From positions 3,716,501 through 3,780,500 of the forward strand of contig NZ_CP088149.1 of assembly GCF_002845275.2 (NCBI RefSeq): a stretch of DNA of 64,000 nt, written 5' to 3'. This document shows positions 18,803 through 27,456 of the stretch, piece by piece. Source of the stretch: Pseudomonas sp. S06B 330 (GTDB lineage: Bacteria > Pseudomonadota > Gammaproteobacteria > Pseudomonadales > Pseudomonadaceae). Under the pieces are notes generated by a model. That model searched no databases and was not told the DNA's origin. It saw only the letters and a program-made list of their open reading frames with translations. The position numbers and the translations under genes were made by a program. Numbering within the stretch: the stretch's first letter is position 1; each line of letters begins with the position of its first letter.

Positions 18803-18890
18803 TCAGATCGCCCAAACCACATTGACGCCTGCATAACGCCCTAGCGGAGTCAATCGGCCCAGACCGCCGTTGATCACACTTACCCGGTCA
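18803..18890 (-). pseudogene. Possible 3' remnant of an outer-membrane protein gene
   Basis: A minus-strand frame of about 30 codons ends in LTPLGRYAGVNVVWAI and a TGA at 18803. The alternating hydrophobic pattern with a late aromatic residue resembles the last beta strand of an outer-membrane barrel. It has no start and is followed on its own strand by the hairpin at 18761-18793. It could be chance; it overlaps the plus-strand ABC remnant. Confidence 0.25.
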
Positions 18891-19097
18891 CCTGCCGCGA
18901 TGCTGGGGATTCTCCGCAACCTCAACCTGGCCGCACGCTATTGCGATCAACTACTGTTGTTGCAGGATGGCTTACCCCACGCCTATGGCCCACCGGCTAA
19001 GGTACTCACCGCCGATGCGCTAACGCAGGTGTATAGACTGCAAGTGCTCATTCACCAGCACCCGGAATGCGGCGATCCCCTGATCATCGCACGCTAA
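18870..19097 (+). pseudogene. 3' remnant of an iron/heme-type ABC transporter ATPase
   Basis: The frame encodes about 66 residues that match the C-terminal end of FecE/HmuV-type ATPases: LNLAARYCDQLLLLQDG, AKVLTADALTQVYRLQVLI and a final HPECGDPLIIA. The Walker A, signature and Walker B motifs are all missing. The H-loop that should read HDLNLA is RNLNLA, so the switch histidine is lost. The intact ChaN-family lipoprotein starts 57 bases downstream; in other pseudomonads such lipoproteins accompany iron or heme ABC transporters. This looks like the scar of a deleted uptake operon. Confidence 0.75.
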
Positions 19098-19154
19098 CGC
19101 CACCTCGCCTCGCTCAGCACTGAACGAGGGACAACTCTTTAGCAAGGAATCCCG

Positions 19155-20039
19155 ATGCGTGTTTTGCTGCTCTGCCTGCTCAGCCTATTGGCGGCCTGCC
19201 AAACCCACGAGGTACTGCCACCCCCGGCAGCGATTGCCACACAAGGGCGCGATCACGCCGAACTGGGAATGATCCGCGAACTGGCCACCGGCCGTACCCT
19301 GACCCCACAACAACTGATCGAACGCCTGGCCGCTGCACCACGGGTGCTGGTCGGCGAACAACACGACAACCCTGATCACCACGCTATCGAGCTGTGGCTG
19401 CTGCGCGAACTGGCCAGCCAGCGACCACAAGGCAGCCTGCTGATGGAGATGGTCAACCCCGATCAGCAGACCAAGGTCGATGCAGCGCAAGTGGCGACCC
19501 GTGCAGGTCAACAGCCAAGCGATCCGTTCCAGGCCCTGGCCTGGCAGGCCAATTGGGACTGGAGCCTGTACGGGCCGCTGGTTACCTACGCCCTGCGCCA
19601 GCCGTATCCATTGCTGTCGGCGAACCTCAACCGGGCGCAGATCATGCAGATCTACAAGCAGCGCCCCGTGCTCGAAGGCTCGGCGTCGACTCGCCCTGCG
19701 GTGCAAGCCACACTGCTCGATGACATTCGCCAGTCCCACTGCGGCCTGTTGCCCGAAACGCAAATGCCAGCCATGCTCGCCGTGCAACAACAGCGTGACC
19801 GACGCATGGCCGAACGCCTGCTGGCCGCACCAACACCTGCAGTGTTGCTGGCGGGGGCCTTCCATGTGCGCAAGGATCTGGGGGTGCCGCTGCACCTGAG
19901 CGACCTGGGGGCTGATGAAGGTAATCAAGTGCTGATTCTGGCCGAAGTCGGCAAGACGGTGACCGCCGAGCGTGCCGATTACGTATGGTACACCGCAGCC
20001 CAACCGGAGCAGGACCACTGCGCACAACTGCGCCGCTGA
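19155..20039 (+). CDS. ChaN-family iron/heme-associated lipoprotein
   Basis: 294 residues. Signal peptide with lipobox LLAAC (Cys15). The ChaN domain (PF04187) shows the conserved RVLVGEQHDNPDHHAIEL with paired histidines, later LLMEMVNPDQQ and the end block VLLAGAFHVRKDLGVPLHL. ChaN proteins bind heme and are linked to iron uptake (PhuW in P. aeruginosa is a relative). Start ATG with AAGGA upstream. Its usual ABC transporter is reduced to a fragment just upstream, so the gene may be an orphan. Confidence 0.85.
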   Translation: MRVLLLCLLSLLAACQTHEVLPPPAAIATQGRDHAELGMIRELATGRTLTPQQLIERLAAAPRVLVGEQHDNPDHHAIELWLLRELASQRPQGSLLMEMVNPDQQTKVDAAQVATRAGQQPSDPFQALAWQANWDWSLYGPLVTYALRQPYPLLSANLNRAQIMQIYKQRPVLEGSASTRPAVQATLLDDIRQSHCGLLPETQMPAMLAVQQQRDRRMAERLLAAPTPAVLLAGAFHVRKDLGVPLHLSDLGADEGNQVLILAEVGKTVTAERADYVWYTAAQPEQDHCAQLRR

Positions 20040-20066
20040 GCTGACTGCCACACCACTGCCTCGATT

Positions 20067-20364
20067 CCCGCTCGGGATCTTCTTCCAGTTCCAGCACCGC
20101 CAGGCCACTGGCGCGCACTGAGGCACAACGGCTATCCAGCCCCGTCAGCTTCAAGCGATCCTCGATCAGCGGCACCGTACGGTCCAGTGTGGTGACCATC
20201 GAGTAGCTTTGACCCAACAGCATGGCAACGCTGGCCGCTGCTTCAGTGATCACCGGCACATTGAGCAATTCCTGCAAGCCTTCACGCCCATGTTCGCCGT
20301 AACCGGCCTGGATTACCGCGTCATACGGCTGGTCGTAGGTCAGTACCCGCTCCACATCAGTCAG
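20067..20364 (-). pseudogene. Hydantoin/Asp-Glu racemase fragment
   Basis: About 99 codons match the middle of hydantoin racemases: PYDAVIQAGYGEHGREGLQ, ELLNVPVITEAAASVAMLLG, YSMVTTLDRTVPLIEDRL and SRCASVRASGLAVLELEED. The N-terminal third and the C-terminus are absent. The first catalytic cysteine, normally in an ACFGDPGL-like loop, is Gly here; the second (SRCASVR) is kept. The 5' end of the similarity lies about 13 bases from the GntR fragment on the other strand, so a deletion joined the two. The protein cannot function. Confidence 0.75.
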
Positions 20365-20376
20365 TTCCTTGTGCGG

Positions 20377-20487
20377 GACGGGACGCTGCTGGGCGAATTC
20401 CATCTGCGCCTGGCCGAGGTACTCGACAACCCGGTGCTGATGGACTGGTTCCGTAAACTGATCGAACGCGGTTCGCTATATCGCTGA
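20377..20487 (+). pseudogene. GntR (FCD-domain) regulator fragment
   Basis: About 36 codons, GTLLGEFHLRLAEVLDNPVL and DWFRKLIERGSLYR, match the FCD ligand-binding domain of FadR-type GntR regulators (the EFHLALAEASGNPLL helix). DNA-binding domain and C-terminus are missing. In related bacteria GntR regulators sit beside hydantoin racemase and cytosine-deaminase-type genes, which fits the neighbours here. Confidence 0.65.
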
Positions 20488-20644
20488 AGGCCGATTACCG
20501 TCCGCTCAAACACCTGCTTGGCTGATGTTAATAATCGAGCTCCTCGCAGCATTCATAAAAACACTACTATCGATCCCAATATTTAATTGGCCGATAGCCG
20601 CAGGCTTTTTGTAGGGTGTGCAGCCTCCCCCAAGAGGTCGTGAA

Positions 20645-21844
20645 ATGTTTGATCGCGTATTCGTCAATGCCGTCGCTGCCGACGGCAGCCCCCTATCTCT
20701 GGCCGTCGTCGATGGCCGTATCGCTCACCTGGGTGCCGACTTCGGCCCCCTTGAAGGCGTAGAACGCATTGATCTGGCGGGGCATCTGCTACTGCCCGGC
20801 TTCGTCGACGGCCATATCCACCTGGACAAGAGTTTTGTCGGTGACCGCTGGCATCCGCATCAATCAGTCGGCAGTCTGCGTGAGCGCTTGGCCGTGGAAA
20901 AGCGTGAGCTGGCTCTGGCCCCCTCAATCGTCGAGCGCGCCGACGCCTTGATCGCCCAGGCGGTGTCGTTCGGCACCGTAGCCATGCGCAGCCATGTCGA
21001 TGTCGATGCCACCACCGGCCTGAGCAACCTGCATGCGGTGATGGAGGCACGGGAGAAATGGCGCGGTATCGTCGACATTGAGTTGGTAGCCTTTCCTCAG
21101 GCCGGGGTGATGTCCTGCCCGGGTACCGCTGACGTACTGGAAGCGGCCATTCGCGACGGCGCCGAGGTGATCGGCGGCATCGATCCGACCACCCTTGACG
21201 GTGATGCCGAAGGTCAGCTGGAGGTGGTCTTCGGGATTGCCGAACGGCATGGTGTTAAGGTCGACATCCACTTGCACGAGCCGGGCCTGCAAGGTGTTGT
21301 ACAGCTGCAACGGATCGCCGAACGCACCTGCGCCGCCGGTCTGCAAGGGCGTGTGAGTGTCAGTCATGCCTATGCCCTTGGCCAGGTGACTGAAGAGGTA
21401 CTTGAGCGCATCGCCGCAAGCCTTGCCCAAGCCCGGGTCTCGATCATGACCAATGCCCCCGGTGATCATGACTTCCCACCGATCCTTCGCCTGCGCGCTG
21501 CGGGGGTGAATGTATTTGCCGGTAACGACAATATTCGCGATGCCTGGTGGCCCTACGGTAACGCTGACATGCTCCAGCGCGCCATGCTGATTGGCTACCG
21601 TTCGGGCTTTTACAGCGATGAAGCGCTGAATGTAGCCCTGGCCATGGCCACCTCGGCAGGCGCGGCAGCCATAGAGAAAAAAGACTACGGGCTGATGGTG
21701 GGCAATGACGCGACCTTTATCGTGCTCAAGGCCGACAACGGCGCCGCTGCCGTTGCCGCGGCCCCCGCCGAGCGGCGGATGGTCCGCCGCGGGCAGTTGC
21801 TGGATGCGCCCGTCGGGCTGCAGTTCGATATCCGCCGCGCCTGA
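20645..21844 (+). CDS. Amidohydrolase, cytosine-deaminase-like
   Basis: 399 residues from the ATG at 20645 (GAGGT upstream). Metal-dependent hydrolase of the CodA type. The metal site is visible as PGFVDGHIHLDKSF (near residue 60), the mid-chain IHLHEPG, VSVSHAYALG, and the catalytic Asp in VFAGNDNIRDAWWPYGN. The NIRDAWWPYG loop is typical of CodA-like enzymes that deaminate cytosine or related N-heterocycles. The racemase and GntR remnants just upstream suggest it once belonged to a pyrimidine/hydantoin salvage cluster. A terminator follows directly. Confidence 0.85.
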   Translation: MFDRVFVNAVAADGSPLSLAVVDGRIAHLGADFGPLEGVERIDLAGHLLLPGFVDGHIHLDKSFVGDRWHPHQSVGSLRERLAVEKRELALAPSIVERADALIAQAVSFGTVAMRSHVDVDATTGLSNLHAVMEAREKWRGIVDIELVAFPQAGVMSCPGTADVLEAAIRDGAEVIGGIDPTTLDGDAEGQLEVVFGIAERHGVKVDIHLHEPGLQGVVQLQRIAERTCAAGLQGRVSVSHAYALGQVTEEVLERIAASLAQARVSIMTNAPGDHDFPPILRLRAAGVNVFAGNDNIRDAWWPYGNADMLQRAMLIGYRSGFYSDEALNVALAMATSAGAAAIEKKDYGLMVGNDATFIVLKADNGAAAVAAAPAERRMVRRGQLLDAPVGLQFDIRRA

Positions 21845-21871
21845 GTAGCACTCACCGCTTCAACAACACAT

Positions 21872-21904
21872 CCCGATAGCCTTGCAGCCATCGGGATTTT
21901 TTTT
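21872..21904 (+). terminator. Rho-independent terminator after the amidohydrolase
   Basis: CCCGAT(A)GC - CTTGCA - GC(C)ATCGGG forms an 8-bp stem with one mismatch, followed by a run of eight T. It lies 28 bases beyond the stop. Confidence 0.85.
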
Positions 21905-21964
21905 GCACTCAGCTGGCCGGTTTCCCACCGCCCCGCTCGGCCGCCAGGCGAAACTTGTCTGGCC

Positions 21965-23062
21965 CTAGGTACCGGATTTGAGTCGACTGAACGCGCGAGT
22001 CAGCTCACGGTTGAACGCCTTGCTGTTGTCATTCTTGCTGTATAGCCGCGCCCGCACCGCCGCGGGTGGATAGGTGCCGGCGTCATTGCGAATCGCCGGA
22101 GCCACCAGGGTGTCGGCCGCGCTGATGGCGTTGGCGTACTGGATGCTGTTGGTGATTGGTGCAATCACCTCCGGGCGCATCAAGTAATCCATCAGCGCCA
22201 GGGCGGCCTCAGGGTGCGGCGCATCTTTGGGGATCACCAGCGCATCGAGCCAGATCAAGGTGCCTTCGCGCGGAATACTGAAGACCAGGTCGACGCGCTT
22301 ACCTGCCTGCTGCGCCTGGTTGCGGGCAATGGCAACGTTGCCGTTCCAGGACATTGCCAGGCAGGTTTCACCGTTGGCCAAGTCGTTGATGTTGCGGTCG
22401 TTGTCGAAGTAGCGAATGTACGGCCGCACCTTCTGCAACAAGGCTTCGGCCCGGCGCAGGTCTTCGCTGCGTTGCTGGTTGATGTCCAGCCCCAAGTAAC
22501 GCATGGCCGCCGCGAATACCTCGTTGGGATCGTTGAGCAGGCTGACGCCGCAACTGGCGAATTTCGACACCACCTCTGGATCAAACAACATCGCCCAGCT
22601 ATCGGTCGGCGCCGCCGGCAAGCGAGCATCAACGGCCTGTTGCTGATAACCGACACCCGTAGTGCCCCAGGCATAGGTACCGGCATAACGGTTACCCGGA
22701 TCAAACACCGCCATGTGCTGGCGGAACTCTGTGCCGACGCCGGCCAGGTGCGGCAAGCGCGCCTTGTCCAGCGGCTGCAGCGCCCCGCTGCTGATGGCCC
22801 GTGACAGGTGCTGGCCAGCGGTCAGCACCAGGTCATAGCCACTGCGCCCGGTGAGCAGTTTGGTCTCGACGGTTTCCAGGGAGTCGAAATGGTCGGCGAC
22901 CACCCGGATGCCGGTGCTTTTCTCAAAATTGGCCAGGGTATCGGGGGCCAGGTACTCGCCCCAGATATACAGGTTCACCGTTTGTTGCGGGCCATCGGCG
23001 GCCTGTAGCTGCGCCGCACTGCAGGCCAGCGATAGCGCCAGACCGAAGGTGCGCAGGTTCAT
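21965..23062 (-). CDS. Polyamine ABC transporter substrate-binding protein (PotF/SpuD type)
   Basis: 365 residues with a cleavable signal peptide ending near QLQAADG, so periplasmic. The mature protein follows the PotF/SpuD pattern: VNLYIWGEYLAPDTLANFEK, a TGRSGYDLVLTAGQHLSR block, WGTTGVGY, NDPNEVFAAAMRYLG and EGTLIWLDALVIPKDAPH. These bind putrescine or spermidine for an ABC importer; the permease and ATPase genes are not in the window. The ATG at 23062 overlaps the stop of the upstream agmatine-deiminase gene by 4 bases (ATGA), so the two form an operon. Confidence 0.88.
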   Translation of the reverse strand: MNLRTFGLALSLACSAAQLQAADGPQQTVNLYIWGEYLAPDTLANFEKSTGIRVVADHFDSLETVETKLLTGRSGYDLVLTAGQHLSRAISSGALQPLDKARLPHLAGVGTEFRQHMAVFDPGNRYAGTYAWGTTGVGYQQQAVDARLPAAPTDSWAMLFDPEVVSKFASCGVSLLNDPNEVFAAAMRYLGLDINQQRSEDLRRAEALLQKVRPYIRYFDNDRNINDLANGETCLAMSWNGNVAIARNQAQQAGKRVDLVFSIPREGTLIWLDALVIPKDAPHPEAALALMDYLMRPEVIAPITNSIQYANAISAADTLVAPAIRNDAGTYPPAAVRARLYSKNDNSKAFNRELTRAFSRLKSGT

Positions 23063-24171
23063 GAGGTTTTTCCTCCAGCGTATTGAGGCATGGTGATGCA
23101 GGCGACGTTGCCGCCCCCCAGTAGGATCTCGCGGGAGTTTTCAATGCCGATGATGCGATGGCTGGGGAACAGTTCGGCCAGAGTGGCTTGGGCGATGGTG
23201 TCATTACGATCACCGAACAGCGGCAGGACAATGGCCGAGTTGCCGGCGTAGTAGTTGATGTACGACGCACAGATTTTTGTCCCGGCCTGACGCAAGTGGG
23301 TGCCGTCGACCTGGTCCAGCCCGGCGGCTTCTTCGGCAGTCCACTGCAATACATCGGGTTGCGGCAGCTTGTGTACCTTGAGCTCGCGACCACGACTGTC
23401 GCGGGTGCTGCGCAGAATGTCGTAGGCCTCCTGATAGATTTCCCACTGTGGATCGTCGCGGTTGTCGGTCCACTGCAGCACCACTTCGCCGGGACGCACG
23501 AAGCAGGCCAGATCGTCGACGTGGCCATCGGTCTCGTCGAACTTGCAACCGCGCGGCAACCAGATCACCTGCTCGGCACCCAGGTAATCCTGCAGGCGAC
23601 GCGTCACTTCGTCCTTGCCCAGGTGGGCGTTGCGATTACGATTGAGCAGGCATTGCTCGGTGGTCAGCAGGCTGCCCTGACCATCGCTCTGGATACCGCC
23701 CAACTCGGCAATCAACGGCGCGCGGTAACGGTCGAGGTTTTCGATTTCGAGGATCTTCTGGGCAATCTGATCGTCCTTGTCCCAAGGATAATAGAGACCG
23801 CCATCGAGCCCGCCGTAGGCATTGAACTCGAAGTCGACGCCGCGTACTTCTCCGCTGTCATCGTTAACCACAAAACAAGCGCCGCTGTCGCGAAACCAGG
23901 TGTCGTTGCAGGTCATTTCCACCACCCGTACCTGCGCGGGTAGCAAGCGCCGGGCATTGGCGTACTGCGCCGCCGAAGCGCAGACAGTCACCGGCTCACT
24001 CGACGCAATGGCACTGACAATGTCGACCCAGACTTTCTGCGCAGGTTTGGCACCGTTGCGCCAGACATCCGGACGTTCCGGCCAGCCAAGCCAGCAACCG
24101 GACTTCTTCTCGAATTCGCCGGGCAAGCGGAAGCCATCAGCCTTGGGAGTGGTGGTAAGTGAACGTGCCAT
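23059..24171 (-). CDS. aguA: Agmatine deiminase family protein (divergent AguA)
   Basis: 370 residues from the ATG at 24171 (AGAGG site; a TTG two codons upstream is less likely). Agmatine deiminase turns agmatine into N-carbamoylputrescine. The fold-defining blocks are present: GEFEKKSGCWLGWPERPDVW, CNDTWFRDSGACFVVND, FNAYGGLDGGLYYPWDKDDQ, DETDGHVDDLACF and a catalytic-type Cys358 in GGGNVACIT. Two usual residues differ: the GSIHVDGEG-type loop reads GGIQSDGQG, and the His before the catalytic Cys is Ala. It is therefore a paralogue or variant whose activity is uncertain. No aguB follows; the partner is a polyamine-binding protein. The LysR gene 93 bases upstream on the same strand is the likely regulator. 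Confidence 0.85.
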   Translation of the reverse strand: MARSLTTTPKADGFRLPGEFEKKSGCWLGWPERPDVWRNGAKPAQKVWVDIVSAIASSEPVTVCASAAQYANARRLLPAQVRVVEMTCNDTWFRDSGACFVVNDDSGEVRGVDFEFNAYGGLDGGLYYPWDKDDQIAQKILEIENLDRYRAPLIAELGGIQSDGQGSLLTTEQCLLNRNRNAHLGKDEVTRRLQDYLGAEQVIWLPRGCKFDETDGHVDDLACFVRPGEVVLQWTDNRDDPQWEIYQEAYDILRSTRDSRGRELKVHKLPQPDVLQWTAEEAAGLDQVDGTHLRQAGTKICASYINYYAGNSAIVLPLFGDRNDTIAQATLAELFPSHRIIGIENSREILLGGGNVACITMPQYAGGKTS

Positions 24172-24264
24172 GGACAACCTCTGCAGTGGGTGGGGATAGC
24201 TGCACGCTACGCCGCCACCGTCAGCGCTTCCAACGATGAAATCTCAGCGATTGATGAATTGAAT

Positions 24265-25152
24265 TCAGGGTTCGCTGATCTGAGTGGTGAACCATTCTAT
24301 GAAGTCCGCCACCGCCCCGCGCTCCAGGCGCAAGCGCTCGCACACCAGCGCATATTGGCCCATGGCCGCGACACTGGCAGCGAACGGCCGCACCAGACGG
24401 CCGCTGAGCAAGTCGGCCTGACAGGTCAGGTTGTCGCCCATGGCTACACCCTGCCCCAGTGCGGCGGCCTCCAGGGCCAAGGCCGCATGGGGGAAATACA
24501 GTTGGCGGCCGGGCTGGGCGTCTTCGGCGTGGGTGGCGAGCCAGGCGGTCCAGGTCTTGCCGTCCTGATCGTCGTGCAGCAAGCACTGGCGCACCAGGTC
24601 GCGCGGGCGCTTGAGGCCACCCAGGTTGAACAACCCAGGGCTGCACACCGGAAAGAACTGCAACAGCGGCAACGGCCGGACGAAATGGGTGCTGGCATCC
24701 AACGGACTGGTGCCGTAGGTGATGGCGATGTCGATATCGCTGGCCGGCGCACCGACGTCGATAGGCTGCTCGTGCAGATGCAAAGTGATATGCGGGTAGC
24801 GGCTACTGAAATCAGCCAAGCGTGCGACTAGCCACTTTTGCGCAAGCTCGGCGGTCACGGCCAGGCGCAACACTGCCTGCGAGGCCGGATCACGCAATTC
24901 ATCGCAAGCCTTGCCGATCAGTTCAAAGGCTTGCTGAAGGTGCTGTAACAAGCGCCCCGCCTCACTCGTCAAACGCACCTGGCGGCCTTCACGGACGAAC
25001 AACTCAACGCCCAGTTGTTCTTCCAACTGACGGATCTGGTGGCTCACGGCACTGTCGGTCACACACAGCTCGGCAGCGGCACGACCAAAGTGACCATGGC
25101 GTGCGGCGCACTCGAAGGCGCGCAAGGCAGTCAGTGAAGGCAATCGACGCAT
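24265..25152 (-). CDS. LysR-family regulator (GcvA-like)
   Basis: 295 residues. N-terminal winged HTH (FGRAAAELCVTDSAVSHQIR, about 20-40), then an effector-binding domain with the GcvA-type central DIDIAITYG and LVRQCLLHDDQ blocks. Start ATG with GAGGAAA upstream. It lies upstream of the agmatine-deiminase/polyamine-binder operon on the same strand with a 93-base gap, and probably controls it in response to a polyamine or its precursor. That function is inferred from position. Confidence 0.9.
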   Translation of the reverse strand: MRRLPSLTALRAFECAARHGHFGRAAAELCVTDSAVSHQIRQLEEQLGVELFVREGRQVRLTSEAGRLLQHLQQAFELIGKACDELRDPASQAVLRLAVTAELAQKWLVARLADFSSRYPHITLHLHEQPIDVGAPASDIDIAITYGTSPLDASTHFVRPLPLLQFFPVCSPGLFNLGGLKRPRDLVRQCLLHDDQDGKTWTAWLATHAEDAQPGRQLYFPHAALALEAAALGQGVAMGDNLTCQADLLSGRLVRPFAASVAAMGQYALVCERLRLERGAVADFIEWFTTQISEP

Positions 25153-25348
25153 GGGGTTTCCTCAGACGCGCAACCGCAGTGACATTCGGGTACAGGTTAA
25201 AAATCGACCTGCCAGCATAGCAATCTTTTTATCCGCAGCTCATTTGACGCCGCCCTGAATGCTGGCAAAGTACCATCCGCTCCGCTAGCATGCCGCTGAA
25301 AATCGGTATTGGCCGGTTGGCCGCAAGGCCGCATGGAGAGCGAAACAC

Positions 25349-26560
25349 GTGCTGCTGAGCATCCCCACCCTGTTGCTGGTGGCCATATTCATCTTCAGTC
25401 TGATGGGTCTGTTGACCTTGCACGCCTGGAGCCGTGGCGCGCGCGAACAGACCCTGGGCTATCTTGCCAGCACGTTGCTGCTCGCCGCCTTTGGCGTGAC
25501 GCTGGTCAGCCTGCGCGGCATAGCCCCAGACACCATTGCCCTGGTACTGGGCAATGTCGTTCTGCTGCTCGGTGCGACCATGAACTGGACCGCCATGCGC
25601 GTGTTCGGCGGTCGGGCACCGCACCTGCCGGGCATCCTCGCGGCCCCCCTGCTGTGGGCATTGTGGGGTCTCACACCGGGCTACTACGAAAACCTCGGCC
25701 TGCGTGTAACGGTCTATTCGCTGTTGACGGCCGTCTATGGCGGCTTATCGGCGTTCGAGCTGTGGCGCAATCGCAAGCGCCTGGAAGTCAGCTACCTGCC
25801 TGCACTGGTGCTGCTGGTGATGCACAGTGGGTTCTACACGGTGCGGATGGTCGCCGACCACGGAATCTCCCTGGAGCACGCGCTGGCCGGCACGGGTCGC
25901 GGTACCAGGTTTTTCTCCTTCCTGCTGTTCGAATCCATGCTCTACGCGATCGGCATCGCCTACATCACCCTGGCCATGGTCCGTGAGCGCGCCGAGCTGA
26001 AGTTCAAGGCTGCAGCCTATTCCGACCCGCTGACCGGTATCGGTAATCGCCGCGCGTTCCTGTCGGGTGGCAAGCAGTTGTTGGCCGAGTGCAGTCGCCG
26101 GGGCGAACCCGTCGCCTTGTTGCTGTGCGATCTGGATCACTTCAAGCGGCTCAACGATGCCTATGGTCATCAGACTGGCGACCAGGCCTTGATTGCTTTC
26201 GGTCAAGTCGCGAGCCAGCGTATTCGCCAACAGGATGTGTTCGGGCGCATCGGGGGAGAAGAGTTTGCCTGCTTGTTGGCCAATACCGGTGAGCACGCCG
26301 CGTTACTGGTCGCCCAGCGTATCTGCAGCAGCTTTCATGAGTTGCCGCTACTGGCCCCAGGGCTGCTGAGCGTCAGCATTGGTATCGCTCACAGCACCGG
26401 CGATGAGCACGACCTGGCGCGCCTGCTGTCGCGGGCTGACCACGCGCTGTACGCAGCCAAGGATCAAGGCCGTAACCGCGTGCAGGTGTACCGCGCGGTG
26501 GTCACTGCTCCCGAGACAACCAGTCCAACAACCACAACCCCGCCGGCCCCGGCGGCGTAA
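25349..26560 (+). CDS. Membrane-bound diguanylate cyclase
   Basis: 403 residues from a GTG start with GGAGAG spaced 8 bases upstream. Residues 1-215 form six to seven membrane helices of an MHYT/7TM-like sensor without named domain. The GGDEF domain (about 228-385) starts at AAYSDPLTGIGNRRAF and has the active GGEEF motif (FGRIGGEEFACLL), so it should make cyclic di-GMP. There is no RxxD inhibitory site directly before the motif (the sequence is RQQDVFGRIGGEEF; Arg and Asp are spaced as RQQD, so an I-site is possible). The Thr/Pro-rich tail overlaps the convergent LysR gene by 59 bases. Confidence 0.92.
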   Translation: MLLSIPTLLLVAIFIFSLMGLLTLHAWSRGAREQTLGYLASTLLLAAFGVTLVSLRGIAPDTIALVLGNVVLLLGATMNWTAMRVFGGRAPHLPGILAAPLLWALWGLTPGYYENLGLRVTVYSLLTAVYGGLSAFELWRNRKRLEVSYLPALVLLVMHSGFYTVRMVADHGISLEHALAGTGRGTRFFSFLLFESMLYAIGIAYITLAMVRERAELKFKAAAYSDPLTGIGNRRAFLSGGKQLLAECSRRGEPVALLLCDLDHFKRLNDAYGHQTGDQALIAFGQVASQRIRQQDVFGRIGGEEFACLLANTGEHAALLVAQRICSSFHELPLLAPGLLSVSIGIAHSTGDEHDLARLLSRADHALYAAKDQGRNRVQVYRAVVTAPETTSPTTTTPPAPAA

Positions 26561-27362
26561 GCCGCGACCAGGCTGCATCCACCGCAATCGGTCGTGGCCA
26601 TCCGCCCAACGCCAGCGCCACCAATTGGCCGTGCCCGTACTGCTGCACCAGGCCAAGGGGTAGCTCAGCCCAACCAAAGCCCTGTTCGGTCATTTCCAAC
26701 AGCAACAGATAATCGGGCGCTGACCAAACCCGCCCCTGCGGCTTGTTCTCGCTGTCTGCGTAGGTGTTGAGGTAAAGCTGACGATGGCTGGCCAGGTTCG
26801 CCTGGGTCGGTTGTGCCAGCGCCGCCAACGGATGCCCACGGGCAACAAAAATGCCCATCTGCGCCTGCTTGGGTAATCGTCGTACAGCGATGTCTGGCGG
26901 GTAATTCGCTTGTGCCGCCAACAATCCCAGGTGCGCGCGCCCGCTTTGTAGCAAGCTCAACACATCCCCCGCCTCAGCGATCATGCATTCAAGTTCGATG
27001 TCCTGGTAGCGCTGCTCGAACTGATGCATCACGTGGTTACCTGGCGAGAGCTGGTACATGTCGGAAAGCACCAGGGTCAGGCGCGGCTCAACGTTATCGG
27101 CCAGGCGGATGCTCAGTTCGTCGAGGCGCTCGCTGGCGGCGAGGATTTCCTGTACATGGCCCAACACTTTACGCCCGGCTTCAGTGAGCACCGGATGGCG
27201 AGCCTGGCGGTCGAACAGGCTGACGCCCAGGTCCGCCTCAAGGTTGGCGATAGCGGCACTGACGGTGGACTGACTTTTGCGCAACTTGCGCGCCGCCGCC
27301 GAGAATGAACCCAGGGCAACCGCTTCGACGAAAGCTTGCAGTGCTTCGGGAGAATAACGCAT
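26502..27362 (-). CDS. LysR-family regulator of the PACE pump
   Basis: 286 residues. N-terminal HTH (GSFSAAARKLRKSQSTVSAA, about 18-38) and a LysR substrate-binding domain. It is divergent from the PACE efflux gene with 94 bases between. PACE pumps such as AceI in Acinetobacter are controlled by a divergent LysR regulator (AceR), so this is probably the pump's activator. Its 3' end overlaps the diguanylate cyclase gene tail-to-tail. No clear ribosome site precedes the ATG at 27362. Confidence 0.88.
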   Translation of the reverse strand: MRYSPEALQAFVEAVALGSFSAAARKLRKSQSTVSAAIANLEADLGVSLFDRQARHPVLTEAGRKVLGHVQEILAASERLDELSIRLADNVEPRLTLVLSDMYQLSPGNHVMHQFEQRYQDIELECMIAEAGDVLSLLQSGRAHLGLLAAQANYPPDIAVRRLPKQAQMGIFVARGHPLAALAQPTQANLASHRQLYLNTYADSENKPQGRVWSAPDYLLLLEMTEQGFGWAELPLGLVQQYGHGQLVALALGGWPRPIAVDAAWSRLTPPGPAGLWLLDWLSREQ

Positions 27363-27456
27363 GACGTGTATCGCTTTTATCGATGGAATCCATTTTTAAC
27401 ATAAGCAAAAAAGCGATGACAATCACCCCATCGAAACCAACCGTTCAGGTGTTGTC

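Noticed and set aside
20209..20487. An intact 92-codon plus-strand gene
   Set aside because: Only its last 36 codons resemble a protein family (GntR FCD) and the first part overlaps the racemase remnant on the other strand.
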